64,000 nucleotides of DNA from Aliivibrio fischeri (GTDB lineage Bacteria; Pseudomonadota; Gammaproteobacteria; Enterobacterales; Vibrionaceae): the NCBI RefSeq assembly GCF_009727955.1, contig NZ_WOBR01000007.1:124001-188000 (forward strand). The letters are read 5' to 3'. Each line of letters opens with the position of its first letter. Within the stretch, counting starts at the first letter, position 1. Below, in pieces: positions 26,392 through 38,028 of this stretch. The notes under the pieces are model-generated. The model saw nothing but the letters and a program-made list of their open reading frames with translations, did not search any database and was not told the origin of the DNA. A program made the position numbers and the translations under genes.

Positions 26392-27120
26392 TTACGCTTG
26401 GTTGCGTTCTGCAACTTCTTTATTTAATTCTTCTAATTTAGTAATCATCTGCTCACGGCATAAATTAGCTAATTCACGCACATTGTCTTTTTCGTACCCT
26501 TCACTGCTGATCGGTGGCAAAATTTCAACAATTACATGTCCATTATTCCAACGATTTAACTTGATGTTGCCTTGAGTATTACTACACACAATCGGAGTTA
26601 CAGGCACATCCGCTGCGATAGCGGCATGAAAAGCGCCCGTTTTAAATGGTAGCAATCCACGTCCACGTGAACGTGTTCCCTCAGGAAACATCCAAACAGA
26701 AACATTACGCTTTTTAATATTCTCTGCCACTTGAGCAATCGTACCTACCGCTTTACTGCGATTGTTACGGTCGATCAAAATATTCCCTGTAATCCAGTAA
26801 AGCTGACCAAATAATGGCATCCAAGCTAAGCTTTTCTTACCAACCGTTACGGTTCTTGGCTGAATAGCACCAGAAACAGTAAAAAGATCCCAGTTATTTT
26901 GGTGATTCGCAATGTATAAACTTGGCTCTGAACTTTTTGCACTCTCTGGTACACGGATTTCTAGTTTGATACCAAAAACACGTGACATTCGAGCAAATAA
27001 GCGACCAAAAGTATAAACGTGCTTTGGATTACGAGGGCTTAATAAGCAATAACCGCAACCAAACACAAAAGTAAAGACAGCAAAGATAGCCAACGCAATC
27101 AGGCGTAACAATGCGATCAT
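26392..27120 (-). CDS. plsC: 1-acyl-sn-glycerol-3-phosphate acyltransferase
   Basis: Makes phosphatidic acid from lysophosphatidic acid at the inner membrane. The 242-residue protein has a hydrophobic N-terminus (MIALLRLIALAIFAVF), the catalytic NHQNNWD box (H-x4-D form), then FPEGTRSRGRGLLPFK for glycerol phosphate binding, as in E. coli PlsC. ATG 27120 follows GGAG at eight bases; the upstream open frame lacks similarity. It lies downstream of murA with a terminator between, adding phospholipid synthesis to the envelope block. Confidence 0.95.
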   Translation of the reverse strand: MIALLRLIALAIFAVFTFVFGCGYCLLSPRNPKHVYTFGRLFARMSRVFGIKLEIRVPESAKSSEPSLYIANHQNNWDLFTVSGAIQPRTVTVGKKSLAWMPLFGQLYWITGNILIDRNNRSKAVGTIAQVAENIKKRNVSVWMFPEGTRSRGRGLLPFKTGAFHAAIAADVPVTPIVCSNTQGNIKLNRWNNGHVIVEILPPISSEGYEKDNVRELANLCREQMITKLEELNKEVAERNQA

Positions 27121-27197
27121 AAATGTATCTCCTAAACTCACTAACCTGTTCATTATTATCGTTTTTAATAAACAAATTAGCTTTATTTCCAACCAAT

Positions 27198-27223
27198 AAA
27201 AAACCGGGTAGTAATATACCCGG
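27198..27223 (-). terminator. Terminator after murA
   Basis: Seven-base-pair stem CCGGGTA/TACCCGG (27204-27210 with 27217-27223) and a T-run on the minus strand. Confidence 0.85.
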
Positions 27224-27267
27224 CTTCCACTTTAATACGTTTACATTAAGCGTATATATCGCAACAC

Positions 27268-28804
<1,537 letters not shown>

Positions 28805-28805
<1 letters not shown>

Positions 28806-29125
28806 TACTCTACCTTTGCGTTATTTATATGATCAGCAAACAATGATTCCACATTACTTAATTGAATTAAAGTAATGAGCTGATCTGGGACGAAAGTAAA
28901 CATTATATGACAGTTTTGATTTTTTGCATGCTCTATTAGGTGTAAAAGTAATACAAGCCCAGCAGAGTCAATGCGATTAACGTGAGCTAAGTCTACCTTT
29001 ACTTGACTCAAATTAGGTTGCCACTTTGTCAATTTATTCCAAATATTAGGCACAGTCTCACGATCAAGAGCACCATTGAAGCTTATTTCATCAACCTTGG
29101 TTACACATAAATCGATAACTGACAT
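28805..29125 (-). CDS. mlaB: Mla complex STAS protein MlaB
   Basis: Cytoplasmic STAS-domain subunit that stabilises the MlaF ATPase in the MlaFEDB phospholipid transporter. The 106-residue protein has an N-terminal strand, then the STAS loop [19 protein letters not shown] with the conserved Ser/Asp. It overlaps mlaC by one base and ibaG by one base. Divergent in sequence from E. coli but placed by context and fold pattern. Confidence 0.9.
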
Positions 29126-29766
29126 TATTTATTGCCTTCTAATCGAATTGGTTGCTTAGCTAAAGAGCGTAACTCAGCACTCACAGAACTGATGCCTTCT
29201 TTACGAATTTTACCATTCCACTCAGACTGTTTGGTCGATAAAAGGCTTACCCCTTCAGCGATCATATCAAAAGCCTGCCATTCACCTGTTTTTTTATTCT
29301 TACGCAGTTTGAAATCGACTTTTACGGTAGGGCGAGCTGAATCTAAAATATCAACACGAACGCTGATGATTCTTTTTCCTTCCGGTATTTTTTTCGCCTT
29401 TTCTAATACAATTTTTTGATCTGTATATAGTGTTAAAACTTGAGCATAAGAGGCAACTAAATAATCACGAAAAGCAGTTACGAACTCCGCTCGCTCTTCT
29501 GGTGTGGTCTTTTTTAAATGAGTACCTAGTAATTTGTAAGCTGCATATTTTACATTTACATACGGCATTAACTCTTCATCAACAACCGTTTTTAAAATGT
29601 TTGGATCCGTTTTTATTGCGCTCTGCTCTGATTTTAATCGAGCGAAAGTAATTTCTGATACTTGCGCCATCATTTCATAAGGTTTTGTTTTATCTATTTC
29701 TTGAGCACTTATTGCTGATGAAAAAAAACAAATTACTGCAACAATTGCACTTATCCACGATTTCAT
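29125..29766 (-). CDS. mlaC: Periplasmic phospholipid-binding protein MlaC
   Basis: Carries phospholipid between the outer-membrane MlaA complex and MlaD. The 213-residue precursor has a signal peptide (MKSWISAIVAVICFFSSAISA, cleavage after ISA). The mature region has YVNVKYAAYKLLGTHLKKTTPEERAEFVTAFRDYLVASYAQVL (about residues 69-111), the MlaC/Ttg2D pattern. Overlaps mlaD and mlaB by one base each, so the operon is tightly coupled. Confidence 0.95.
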   Translation of the reverse strand: MKSWISAIVAVICFFSSAISAQEIDKTKPYEMMAQVSEITFARLKSEQSAIKTDPNILKTVVDEELMPYVNVKYAAYKLLGTHLKKTTPEERAEFVTAFRDYLVASYAQVLTLYTDQKIVLEKAKKIPEGKRIISVRVDILDSARPTVKVDFKLRKNKKTGEWQAFDMIAEGVSLLSTKQSEWNGKIRKEGISSVSAELRSLAKQPIRLEGNK

Positions 29767-30260
29767 TACTCTTCCTCACTTAATTCTGACGAATCGCCAC
29801 CAATGCTGTATAGCACTTGCCCGATCATATCCTCTAATACCAATGCTGATTTGGTATCTTCAATAAAATCACCATTACCTAACATATCAATATCTTCGTC
29901 AATAAACCCAGGAACAATCCCGATGTATTGTTCACCAATCAGGCCTGACGTTAAAATCTGAGCCGCTGAGGTTTCAGGAAAAGCACCAAACTGTTTATCA
30001 ATTTGCATACTTACGATAGGTAAATAACTCTCTTTATCAAGAGTAATGTTATCTACACGGCCAATAACAACACCACCAACTTTTACTGGTGAACGTGATT
30101 TTAAACTTCCGATGTTATCAAATTGCGCATTTAGAGTGTAATACTCACCACTACCACCACTGCGAACATCCGCAACTTTAAGTAATAACATCAGTAGAGC
30201 GGCTATTCCTGCTAATACAAAAAGGCCAACAAAAAATTCTACTTTACGTGTCTGTTGCAT
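29766..30260 (-). CDS. mlaD: Mla complex MCE-domain protein MlaD
   Basis: Inner-membrane MCE protein; a hexamer forms the periplasmic pore of the MlaFEDB complex. The 164-residue product has one N-terminal transmembrane helix (VEFFVGLFVLAGIAALLML), then the MCE domain with FDNIGSLKSRSPVKVGGVVIGRV and LTSGLIGEQYIGI. The length matches E. coli MlaD (183) approximately. Three bases separate it from mlaE. Confidence 0.95.
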   Translation of the reverse strand: MQQTRKVEFFVGLFVLAGIAALLMLLLKVADVRSGGSGEYYTLNAQFDNIGSLKSRSPVKVGGVVIGRVDNITLDKESYLPIVSMQIDKQFGAFPETSAAQILTSGLIGEQYIGIVPGFIDEDIDMLGNGDFIEDTKSALVLEDMIGQVLYSIGGDSSELSEEE

Positions 30261-30263
30261 AAT

Positions 30264-31058
30264 TTAGTTCCCAAACATCAGTGCCGTAAGCACAAAATCA
30301 ATACCTAATACCGCCAACGAAGAGTGCACTACTGTGCGAGTCGTTGCCAATGAAATACCTTCAGAAGTAGGCGTTGCATCATAACCATTAAACAGAGCAA
30401 TCCATGTAACAATAAATGCAAACACCACACATTTAATTAAGCTATTTACAATGTCATATCGCACATCAACCGATGATTGCATTACCGACCAAAAACTACC
30501 GTAATCAATCCCTTTCCATTCAACTCCGACGATTTGCCCCCCCCAAATTCCCACAGCCATAAAGATGACAGCGAGAACTGGCATCGAAATGATCCCAGCC
30601 CATAAACGAGGTGCGATAATTTGACGCAACGGGTCTACTGCCATCATTTCCATACTTGAAATTTGTTCGGTGGTTTTCATTAATCCAATTTCAGCCGTTA
30701 ATGCAGAACCCGCACGTCCAGCAAACAGTAACGCAGTTACCACTGGGCCTAATTCTCTGAGTAATGATAAGGAAACAAGCTGCCCTAAACTGGTCTCAGC
30801 CCCGTAATCAACTAAAATAATATAGCCTTGCAAGCTGATTACCATACCAATAAAGAGTCCTGAAACCACAATAATCACTAAAGATAAAACACCTACGGAA
30901 TAGAGTTGCTTTAACAGCAAAGGAAACATTTTTATTGGTTGAGGTTTCGCAAATATCGCGCCAAGCAACATAAAGGTTGCACGCCCAAAGGCCTCACAAA
31001 CCGATAAAGCTCGTCGTCCTATTTGTTCGATTGAGGAAACAAGTGAAAAATTACTCAT
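30264..31058 (-). CDS. mlaE: Mla complex permease MlaE
   Basis: Permease of the MlaFEDB transporter. The 264-residue protein has the family's hydrophobic helices with [67 protein letters not shown] and the final [25 protein letters not shown]; the match is nearly family-wide. ATG 31058 is chosen ([10 protein letters not shown]); it overlaps mlaF by 8 bp. A G8 homopolymer (30537-30544) within the codons for W172-G-G is unusual in this AT-rich genome and could slip. Confidence 0.96.
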   Translation of the reverse strand: MSNFSLVSSIEQIGRRALSVCEAFGRATFMLLGAIFAKPQPIKMFPLLLKQLYSVGVLSLVIIVVSGLFIGMVISLQGYIILVDYGAETSLGQLVSLSLLRELGPVVTALLFAGRAGSALTAEIGLMKTTEQISSMEMMAVDPLRQIIAPRLWAGIISMPVLAVIFMAVGIWGGQIVGVEWKGIDYGSFWSVMQSSVDVRYDIVNSLIKCVVFAFIVTWIALFNGYDATPTSEGISLATTRTVVHSSLAVLGIDFVLTALMFGN

Positions 31059-31872
31059 GAGAGAAAAGATCCTCATTTAATGTATTAGCCGGAAAACGAA
31101 ATGGTACTGGCCCATCAGATTCACCATCCAAAAATTGTCGAACTTGAGGATCAGGATTTTGCTCCAATTCTTGCGGTGAACCTTGTGCAATAATTTTACC
31201 GTTAGCGAGTAAGTAGACATGATCGGCAATACTCATCACTTCAGGAACGTCATGTGAAACAACAACAGAGGTTAATCCTAACGCATCATTTAAATTACGA
31301 ATTAAATCAACCAGTACCCCCATCGTTATAGGGTCTTGGCCAACAAAAGGTTCATCATACATTATTAAGTCAGGATCTAATGCGATTGCGCGAGCTAATG
31401 CAGCACGTCTAGCCATACCACCAGAGAGTTCACTTGGCATCAACTGAGCGGCACCACGCAACCCTACAGCTTCAAGTTTTAAGAGAACCAATGTACGGAT
31501 CAGTTTTTCAGGTAATTTAGTATGTTCTCTCAAAGGAAAAGCCACATTATCGAATACATTCATATCCGTAAATAATGCGCCAGATTGAAATAACATCCCC
31601 ATTTTCTTACGAGCTAAATACAGAGCTTTACGCCCTAGTTTGGGGATATTCCATTCTTCAAAATGGATATTTCCTGATTCAGGAAGTATTTGCCCACCAA
31701 TTAATCGTAATAATGTGGTTTTGCCAATTCCTGATGGCCCCATGATCGCCGTTATCTTCCCTTTTGGAACAGACAAACTAATATCATCAAAAATAATACG
31801 CTCACCACGTTTAAAGGTTAGATTCTCTATTTTAATCAGTGTGTTCTGCGTATCCATATCTTCACTGCTCAT
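31051..31872 (-). CDS. mlaF: Mla complex ATPase MlaF
   Basis: ABC ATPase driving retrograde phospholipid transport. The 273-residue protein has Walker [14 protein letters not shown], the Q-loop [19 protein letters not shown], signature [35 protein letters not shown] with Walker B, and the switch His in VSHDVPEVM. The C-terminal [16 protein letters not shown] motif is the MlaF/Ttg2A dimerising tail. First gene of the mlaFEDCB-ibaG-murA operon, divergent from yrbG. Confidence 0.97.
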   Translation of the reverse strand: MSSEDMDTQNTLIKIENLTFKRGERIIFDDISLSVPKGKITAIMGPSGIGKTTLLRLIGGQILPESGNIHFEEWNIPKLGRKALYLARKKMGMLFQSGALFTDMNVFDNVAFPLREHTKLPEKLIRTLVLLKLEAVGLRGAAQLMPSELSGGMARRAALARAIALDPDLIMYDEPFVGQDPITMGVLVDLIRNLNDALGLTSVVVSHDVPEVMSIADHVYLLANGKIIAQGSPQELEQNPDPQVRQFLDGESDGPVPFRFPANTLNEDLFSHE

Positions 31873-32058
31873 TTAAATCATGCATTAACAATATAATCAT
31901 AAGTATACGTGAACTTATCTGTCTAACTTATATTTTTTAATAATCTTTAGAGACTGTTCCACGTTAAACACTCCTTTTTTCTTTCTTTTTTGTTAGAGAA
32001 ACGTCAAAATTAACGATTCAAACTAAAAAACATCTTTCTACAAAAGGAAATTAACACA

Positions 32059-33030
32059 ATGACAGAGCTGCTCATGCCAACTCTACTTCTTATCGTCGGT
32101 CTATCTCTATTGGTTTGGGGCGCCGATAAACTGGTATTTGGTTCTGCTGCCTTAGCGAGAAACTATGGTATTTCACCTCTTGTAATTGGTATGACTATCT
32201 TAGCCATGGGCTCATCTGCACCAGAGATGATGGTGTCAGCGGCTGCAGCTTTAGATGGAAAAACAGATACTGCGGTAGGTAACGTTATTGGTTCAAACAT
32301 TGCGAACATCGCATTAATTTTAGGTATTACTGCCTTAATTAAACCCTTAGCAATCAGCTCAGCAATCATTCGCCGCGAATTACCACTAATGCTGATGGTT
32401 ACGTTATTAGCTGGTGGTATTATGTTTAATAACTACCTTGGCTTTTATGAAGGTTTATTGTTAATTGGCCTTTTTGCTTGCTTCATCATTGCCATGCTAT
32501 ACATCAGTAAAAATGAACAACAAAATGGGGATATTCTTCTTGAAGAACAAGAGTCAGAAATCCCTGAAGGCGTGGCGAACGGTAAAGCACTTTTTTGGGT
32601 TGTTGTCGGTCTAATCTTACTTCCTGTGGGTGCAAACATGTTGATTGATAATGCCGTTGTTATCGCTAAATACTTTGGTATGAGTGATTTAGTTATCGGC
32701 TTAACTATCATTGCATTAGGTACAAGCCTTCCTGAGTTAGCTGCTTCTGTTGCAGGTGTACTTAAAGGTGAAGATGATATGGCTGCTGGTAATATCATTG
32801 GATCAAACGTATTTAATATTCTTGCTGTAATGGGGATTCCAGCATTAATTAATCCATCAGAAATAAGTCCTGATCTTATGGGGCGTGATTTCTATGTAAT
32901 GCTGGGTGTATCCATCTTATTACTCATTATGGCATTAGGAAAAAGCCGCAGCATTAATCGCATAGAAGGCGGTATTTTGGTGACATGTTTCTGTGTTTAC
33001 CAAGGCTATTTATTTCTAAATATGGGTTAA
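32059..33030 (+). CDS. yrbG: Calcium/sodium antiporter YrbG family
   Basis: A 323-residue K+-dependent Na+/Ca2+ exchanger-like membrane protein with two inverted repeats. The first has GSSAPEMMVSAAAALDG...AVGNVIGSNIANIALILG (about residues 53-94); the second has LGTSLPELAASVAGVLKGEDDMAAGNIIGSNVFNIL (about 221-256), the alpha repeats with ion-binding Glu, Asn and Ser. Ten or so helices. AAAAGGA precedes ATG 32059. Its place, divergent from mlaF and before kdsD, is as in E. coli; its physiological role there is not settled. Confidence 0.93.
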   Translation: MTELLMPTLLLIVGLSLLVWGADKLVFGSAALARNYGISPLVIGMTILAMGSSAPEMMVSAAAALDGKTDTAVGNVIGSNIANIALILGITALIKPLAISSAIIRRELPLMLMVTLLAGGIMFNNYLGFYEGLLLIGLFACFIIAMLYISKNEQQNGDILLEEQESEIPEGVANGKALFWVVVGLILLPVGANMLIDNAVVIAKYFGMSDLVIGLTIIALGTSLPELAASVAGVLKGEDDMAAGNIIGSNVFNILAVMGIPALINPSEISPDLMGRDFYVMLGVSILLLIMALGKSRSINRIEGGILVTCFCVYQGYLFLNMG

Positions 33031-33042
33031 CCATTCTTTTGA

Positions 33043-33088
33043 ACCCCATAAGTTTGATGAACAATAAAAATCATGAACTTATGGGGTA
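33043..33088 (+). terminator. Hairpin after yrbG
   Basis: ACCCCATAAGTT/AACTTATGGGGT (33043-33054 with 33077-33088) with a 22-base loop that itself pairs ATG/CAT. The following bases are ATTTATCC, so it is a weak terminator at best. Confidence 0.5.
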
Positions 33089-33126
33089 TTTATCCTGATA
33101 ATTTACCTGCTTTTACCTACTCAATA

Positions 33127-33154
33127 TTGAACTAGCTCTGGCAAATGGCATAAT
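33127..33154 (+). promoter_or_regulatory. Putative kdsD operon promoter
   Basis: TTGAAC (33127-33132), 16 bp, CATAAT (33149-33154). Lies about 60 bp before the kdsD ATG. Visual match to sigma70 only. Confidence 0.45.
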
Positions 33155-33215
33155 ATTTGTATAGGCTATTCCTCTAAATCATAAATTCCGCTCAAATACA
33201 GCAAGGTGGTAACCG

Positions 33216-34190
33216 ATGGCAACTCAGTTTGATTTCTGCAAAGCAGGAAAAAATGTTCTTCAAATTGAAATCGATGCTCTTACCCAACTCAGCAATTACA
33301 TTAACGATGACTTCACTAAAGCGTGTCAATTAATGCTTGAATGCAAGCAAAAAGTCGTTGTTATGGGAATGGGTAAATCAGGTCACATTGGTAATAAGAT
33401 TGCAGCTACCTTAGCAAGTACAGGCACTCCCTCTTTCTTTGTTCACCCAGGCGAAGCAAGTCACGGTGATTTAGGCATGATTGAAAAAGGCGATATTGTT
33501 ATTGCTATTTCTAACTCAGGTGAAGCGTCTGAAATTCTTGCTTTACTACCAGTAATTAAACGTCTAGGTATCACTTTAATTACAATGACAGGCAAGCCAG
33601 AATCAAGCATGGCAAAAGTAGCTGATGTGAACCTTCAAATTACAGTTCCTCAAGAAGCTTGCCCTCTTGGTTTAGCGCCAACATCAAGTACAACGGCAAC
33701 CCTTGCTATGGGAGACGCTTTTGCTGTTGCGCTTCTTCAAGCAAGAGGCTTTACTGCTGATGACTTTGCTTTGTCACATCCAGGTGGCGCTTTAGGTCGT
33801 AAATTACTACTCTTATTATCAGACATCATGCATACAGGTGATGAATTACCAATGGTCACTGCTGATGCTCTTATTAAAACAGCACTTTTAGAAGTGTCTG
33901 AAAAAGGGTTAGGAATGACAGCTATCGTCGATAACGAGCAAAAAGTAATTGGTATCTTCACTGATGGTGACTTACGTCGCCTTTTAGATAATAAGATCGA
34001 TATTCATACTCAAACTATTGGAGAAGTGATGACACACTCTCCAGCGGTAGCAAATCCAAACTTACTTGCTGTTGAAGGGTTAAACCTAATGCAAGATAAG
34101 AAAATAAATGGATTATTGCTTTGTGATGATACTCATCGCTTGGTTGGTGCATTAAATATGCATGACTTATTAAAGGCGGGGGTAATGTAA
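33216..34190 (+). CDS. kdsD: Arabinose-5-phosphate isomerase KdsD
   Basis: Converts ribulose-5-phosphate to arabinose-5-phosphate, the first step of Kdo synthesis for LPS. The 324-residue protein has a SIS domain (VVVMGMGKSGHIGNKIAATLASTGTPSFFVHPGEASHGDLGM, residues about 48-90), then two CBS domains, the usual layout. ACKQ-like N-terminus precedes. Ribosome site AAGG lies at 33203-33206. The stop TAA overlaps the kdsC ATG by one base. Confidence 0.96.
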   Translation: MATQFDFCKAGKNVLQIEIDALTQLSNYINDDFTKACQLMLECKQKVVVMGMGKSGHIGNKIAATLASTGTPSFFVHPGEASHGDLGMIEKGDIVIAISNSGEASEILALLPVIKRLGITLITMTGKPESSMAKVADVNLQITVPQEACPLGLAPTSSTTATLAMGDAFAVALLQARGFTADDFALSHPGGALGRKLLLLLSDIMHTGDELPMVTADALIKTALLEVSEKGLGMTAIVDNEQKVIGIFTDGDLRRLLDNKIDIHTQTIGEVMTHSPAVANPNLLAVEGLNLMQDKKINGLLLCDDTHRLVGALNMHDLLKAGVM

Positions 34191-34750
34191 TGACGAAAAA
34201 ATTAGTTTCAACTCTTTATGGCCAAGTTGAAGAATCAATCTTTAACATAGCAAAAGACATTAAGCTTCTGATTTGTGATGTTGACGGCGTCTTCTCTGAT
34301 GGCCTTGTTTACATGGGTAATGATGGCGAAGAGCTAAAAACTTTCCACACTCGTGATGGCTATGGAGTGAAATCACTCATGTCAGCAGGGGTTGAAATTG
34401 CGATTATTACGGGTCGTAGCTCAAAAATCGTTGAAAACCGAATGACGGCTCTTGGTATTAAATTGATCTACCAAGGACAAGACAACAAATTACAAGCATA
34501 CCAAGATATTTTAACTAAACTCAATGTAGCCCCAGAGCATACTGGTTATATTGGTGATGACCTTATTGATTGGCCTGTTATGGAAAAAGTTGCATTAAAA
34601 GTATGTGTTGCTGATGGACACCCTTTATTAGCTCAACGTGCAAACTATGTCACAACCATAAAAGGTGGTCACGGTGCGGTACGTGAAGTAAGTGACCTGA
34701 TCCTAGAAGCAAAAGGTGAATTAGAGCAACATAAAGGTTTGAGCATATGA
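34190..34750 (+). CDS. kdsC: Kdo-8-phosphate phosphatase KdsC
   Basis: Releases phosphate from Kdo-8-phosphate. The 186-residue HAD-family C0 protein has the nucleophile motif LLICDVDGVFSDG (DxDG with both Asp), then IITGRSSKIVENR and YIGDDLIDWPVMEKV with the metal-binding Asp pair. Length matches E. coli KdsC (188). Its first base is the last of the kdsD stop and its stop overlaps the lptC start (ATGA). Confidence 0.96.
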   Translation: MTKKLVSTLYGQVEESIFNIAKDIKLLICDVDGVFSDGLVYMGNDGEELKTFHTRDGYGVKSLMSAGVEIAIITGRSSKIVENRMTALGIKLIYQGQDNKLQAYQDILTKLNVAPEHTGYIGDDLIDWPVMEKVALKVCVADGHPLLAQRANYVTTIKGGHGAVREVSDLILEAKGELEQHKGLSI

Positions 34751-35310
34751 GCTTAAAACATCTTTTCATGGCCATTCTATTGATGATTTGTAGCTGGTCG
34801 GGCTACAACTTATATTATGACTACGTGAAAGGTGAACAACAAACAACACCAGACCAACAAGTTCCTGTTTTTACAGGCAAAGGAATCACGAATAATAACT
34901 ACGATGTTAGTGGTATTCGTAACTATCAAATAAACGCAAAAGCATTAGCTCGATTTGGTAAGACTGGTGAAACGAACTTCACAACACCTCACCTTTTTGT
35001 ATTCAAAGATGGTGAATTAAAAGAATGGGAGATCATCTCCGATCTCGGCGTTTTAAATAAAAAGCACGAACTTTACTTAAGTGGTAACGTCATTGTTAAA
35101 AACCTACTGCCTGACGCAGCATTTGAGACAATGACAACAGACAGTATGAAGATCGAGCTAACGACAAAAGACTTTATGACAGAGGATGTTGTTAATCTCA
35201 TTGGCCCTACTTTTGAAACAACAGGAGTTGGAATGAAAGGTAACTTCACAAGCCAAGAAGCAACCCTATTAGAAAATGTACAAGGTATCTATGAAGCTTT
35301 CACACGTTAG
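34747..35310 (+). CDS. lptC: LPS export protein LptC
   Basis: Inner-membrane-anchored protein that receives LPS from LptB2FG and passes it to LptA. The 187-residue protein has one N-terminal transmembrane helix and a periplasmic OstA-like beta-jellyroll: GIRNYQINAKALARFGK, LYLSGNVIVKNLL and [15 protein letters not shown]. Its start overlaps kdsC by four bases. Its last 20 bases overlap lptA, consistent with coupling. Confidence 0.93.
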   Translation: MSLKHLFMAILLMICSWSGYNLYYDYVKGEQQTTPDQQVPVFTGKGITNNNYDVSGIRNYQINAKALARFGKTGETNFTTPHLFVFKDGELKEWEIISDLGVLNKKHELYLSGNVIVKNLLPDAAFETMTTDSMKIELTTKDFMTEDVVNLIGPTFETTGVGMKGNFTSQEATLLENVQGIYEAFTR

Positions 35311-35788
35311 TCTACTTGCAAGTCTACTTTTCAGTGCTTCAAGCTGGGCATTGAGTAGCGATACAGAACAACCGATCCACATTAATTCAAATTCACAGAA
35401 TTTTGATATGCAGAGTAACCAAGTAACCTTTACAGGTGATGTGACTCTAAAACAAGGCAGTATCGAAATTTTTGCAGATAAAATTGTGGTGATTCGTCCT
35501 CAAGGCAAAGAAGGACGAGAAGTGTTAGAAGCATATGGAAAACCAACTCGCTTTAGTCAATTAACCGATGACGGTAAAACATTAAAAGGTAAAGCGAATA
35601 AACTGCGTTATGAATTAGAAAACGAATTTCTAAAAATGACTGATAGCGCAGAGCTAACCCAAGATGACAGCATCATAAAAGGTAAAGTAATTACCTATAA
35701 TATGAAGACTCAAAAACTAATTGCTGATGGTGGTAAAGACGATCGCGTAACAACCATCCTTCAGCCTAGCCAATTGAATAATAAATAA
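35291..35788 (+). CDS. lptA: LPS transport periplasmic bridge protein LptA
   Basis: Forms the periplasmic bridge between LptC and LptD. The 165-residue precursor has a signal peptide ending SASSWA near residue 20, then the OstA domain with [31 protein letters not shown] (about residues 37-67) and [16 protein letters not shown] 35291 is chosen with AAGG at 35282-35286; an in-frame ATG at 35276 is less likely. Overlaps lptC by 20 bp and is followed by lptB after 2 bp. Confidence 0.94.
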   Translation: MKLSHVSLLASLLFSASSWALSSDTEQPIHINSNSQNFDMQSNQVTFTGDVTLKQGSIEIFADKIVVIRPQGKEGREVLEAYGKPTRFSQLTDDGKTLKGKANKLRYELENEFLKMTDSAELTQDDSIIKGKVITYNMKTQKLIADGGKDDRVTTILQPSQLNNK

Positions 35789-35790
35789 TT

Positions 35791-36516
35791 ATGGCCATAT
35801 TAGAAGCAAAGAATTTAGCAAAAACATACGGAAGCCGAAAAGTAGTTTCCGATGTAAGCCTTACCGTTGAATCTGGAAAAATTGTTGGTTTACTAGGACC
35901 TAATGGTGCAGGTAAAACGACCTCTTTCTATATGATTGTAGGCTTAGTCGCTCGTGATGAAGGTTCGATTACTATTGATGGTGTCGACATTTCATTGCAG
36001 CCAATGCATAACCGCTCAAAAATGGGGATAGGCTATCTACCTCAAGAAGCTTCTATTTTTAGAAAATTGTCGGTATTTGACAATATCATGGCCGTTTTAC
36101 AAACGCGTAAAGATCTAAATAAAGCTGAACGTCTTGATAAGCTTGAAGAACTATTAGATGAGTTCAATATCCAGCACATCCGTAATAGTAATGGTATGGC
36201 GCTATCTGGTGGTGAACGTCGTCGTGTTGAAATCGCACGCGCACTCGCTGCTAATCCTAAATTCATTTTATTGGATGAACCATTTGCTGGTGTTGACCCA
36301 ATCTCGGTTATTGATATCAAAAAGATCATTCAACATCTAAGAGATCGTGGTTTAGGCGTATTAATCACTGACCACAATGTTCGTGAAACGCTTGATGTAT
36401 GTGAGCACGCTTACATCGTAAGCCAAGGTCACATGATTGCAAATGGCACTCCTGAACACGTATTAAATGATGAACACGTAAAACGCGTTTATCTTGGTGA
36501 TCAATTTAAGTTGTAA
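35791..36516 (+). CDS. lptB: LPS export ATPase LptB
   Basis: ATPase dimer powering LptF/LptG. The 241-residue protein has Walker [16 protein letters not shown]-loop [14 protein letters not shown], signature [19 protein letters not shown], Walker [14 protein letters not shown] and the switch His in [10 protein letters not shown]. All catalytic residues are intact. Note that its partner permeases lie 22 kb away in this window. rpoN follows after 23 bp. Confidence 0.98.
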   Translation: MAILEAKNLAKTYGSRKVVSDVSLTVESGKIVGLLGPNGAGKTTSFYMIVGLVARDEGSITIDGVDISLQPMHNRSKMGIGYLPQEASIFRKLSVFDNIMAVLQTRKDLNKAERLDKLEELLDEFNIQHIRNSNGMALSGGERRRVEIARALAANPKFILLDEPFAGVDPISVIDIKKIIQHLRDRGLGVLITDHNVRETLDVCEHAYIVSQGHMIANGTPEHVLNDEHVKRVYLGDQFKL

Positions 36517-36539
36517 TGTACAAAAGGTATCGCTAAATA

Positions 36540-38009
36540 ATGAAAGCATCTCTTCAGCTAAAAATGGGACAACAACTTGCTATGACGCCTCAGTTGCAGC
36601 AAGCTATTCGATTATTGCAATTATCGACCCTTGACCTACAGCAAGAGATTCAAGAAGCGCTCGACTCAAATCCACTTCTAGATGTAGAAGAGGAAGCATT
36701 AAGCACACCTGAAACTCTTACCTCTCCTGAGCCTCAAGCGGAAAAAGAAACCGCATCAGCAGAGCAAGAAACACCAGTAACTGATAGCAGCGATGTCATC
36801 GAAAGCAATAACATTTCAGAAGAACTTGAAATGGATGCAAGTTGGGATGATGTTTATAGCGCAAACAGTGGAAGTACTGGATTAGCCATTGATGACGACA
36901 CTCCTATTTATCAAGGTGAAACCACAGAAAGCTTGCAAGATTATCTGATGTGGCAAGCGGACTTAACTCCATTTACCGATCTTGATCGTACAATCGCAAC
37001 CACGATTATCGAGTCATTAGATGAGTATGGTTACCTAACGAGCTCTCTTGACGATATTTTAGAAAGTATTGGAGATGAAGAGGTTGAGATGGATGAAGTT
37101 GAAGCGGTTTTAAAACGCATTCAACAATTTGATCCATTAGGTGTAGCTTCTCGTGATTTGGCAGAGTGTCTATTACTTCAACTTGCGACCTACCCTGCAG
37201 ATACCCCTTGGTTACCTGAAACTAAGCTGATTTTAAAAGAGCATATTAATTTATTAGGAAATCGAGACTACCGACAACTAGCAAAAGAGACTAAGCTTAA
37301 AGAAAGTGACTTAAAGCAAGTCATGATGCTTATTCACGAGTTAGATCCTCGTCCTGGTAACCGTGTTATTGATACTGAAACTGAGTACGTTATTCCTGAT
37401 GTTTCTGTATTCAAACATAATGGAAAATGGGTTGTAACCATTAATCCTGACAGTGTTCCTCGCTTAAAAGTAAACGCAGAATATGCGGCTCTTGGTAAGA
37501 CAATGGGCAATACTCCAGATGGGCAATTCATTCGTACCAATTTGCAAGAGGCAAAGTGGTTAATTAAGAGCTTAGAGAGCAGAAACGAGACGCTGCTCAA
37601 AGTTGCACGTTGTATAGTTGAACATCAACAAGATTTCTTCGAATATGGTGAAGAAGCAATGAAACCTATGGTTTTAAATGACATCGCATTAGATGTCGAT
37701 ATGCACGAATCCACCATATCACGAGTAACAACACAGAAGTTCATGCATACCCCTCGAGGTATTTTTGAATTGAAATATTTCTTCTCTAGTCATGTTAGTA
37801 CGGATAATGGTGGTGAATGTTCATCTACAGCAATCCGAGCACTAGTGAAAAAATTGGTTGCGGCTGAGAATCAAGCGAAGCCGTTAAGTGATAGTAAAAT
37901 TGCAACCTTACTGGCTGAGCAAGGGATCCAAGTAGCACGCCGTACCATTGCTAAATATCGTGAATCACTTGGTATCGCACCATCAAATCAGCGTAAGCGT
38001 TTACTTTAA
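36540..38009 (+). CDS. rpoN: RNA polymerase sigma-54 factor
   Basis: Sigma factor for nitrogen, motility and, in vibrios, flagellar, biofilm and quorum-related genes. The 489-residue protein has the Gln-rich region I ([23 protein letters not shown]), an acidic linker (about residues 55-120), the core-binding region III, and the C-terminal RpoN box [10 protein letters not shown] that contacts the -24 element. Ends QRKRLL. No frameshift. It lies in the lptB-rpoN-hpf-ptsN-rapZ-ptsO cluster, conserved with E. coli. Confidence 0.98.
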   Translation: MKASLQLKMGQQLAMTPQLQQAIRLLQLSTLDLQQEIQEALDSNPLLDVEEEALSTPETLTSPEPQAEKETASAEQETPVTDSSDVIESNNISEELEMDASWDDVYSANSGSTGLAIDDDTPIYQGETTESLQDYLMWQADLTPFTDLDRTIATTIIESLDEYGYLTSSLDDILESIGDEEVEMDEVEAVLKRIQQFDPLGVASRDLAECLLLQLATYPADTPWLPETKLILKEHINLLGNRDYRQLAKETKLKESDLKQVMMLIHELDPRPGNRVIDTETEYVIPDVSVFKHNGKWVVTINPDSVPRLKVNAEYAALGKTMGNTPDGQFIRTNLQEAKWLIKSLESRNETLLKVARCIVEHQQDFFEYGEEAMKPMVLNDIALDVDMHESTISRVTTQKFMHTPRGIFELKYFFSSHVSTDNGGECSSTAIRALVKKLVAAENQAKPLSDSKIATLLAEQGIQVARRTIAKYRESLGIAPSNQRKRLL

Positions 38010-38028
38010 TTAATTAAAAGGAAGTGTT

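Noticed and set aside
33141..33156. Sigma-54-like GG/GC spacing upstream of kdsD (TGGCAT...TTTGT)
   Set aside because: The -12 GC is replaced by GT, while a normal sigma70 promoter with 16-bp spacing fits the same region better.
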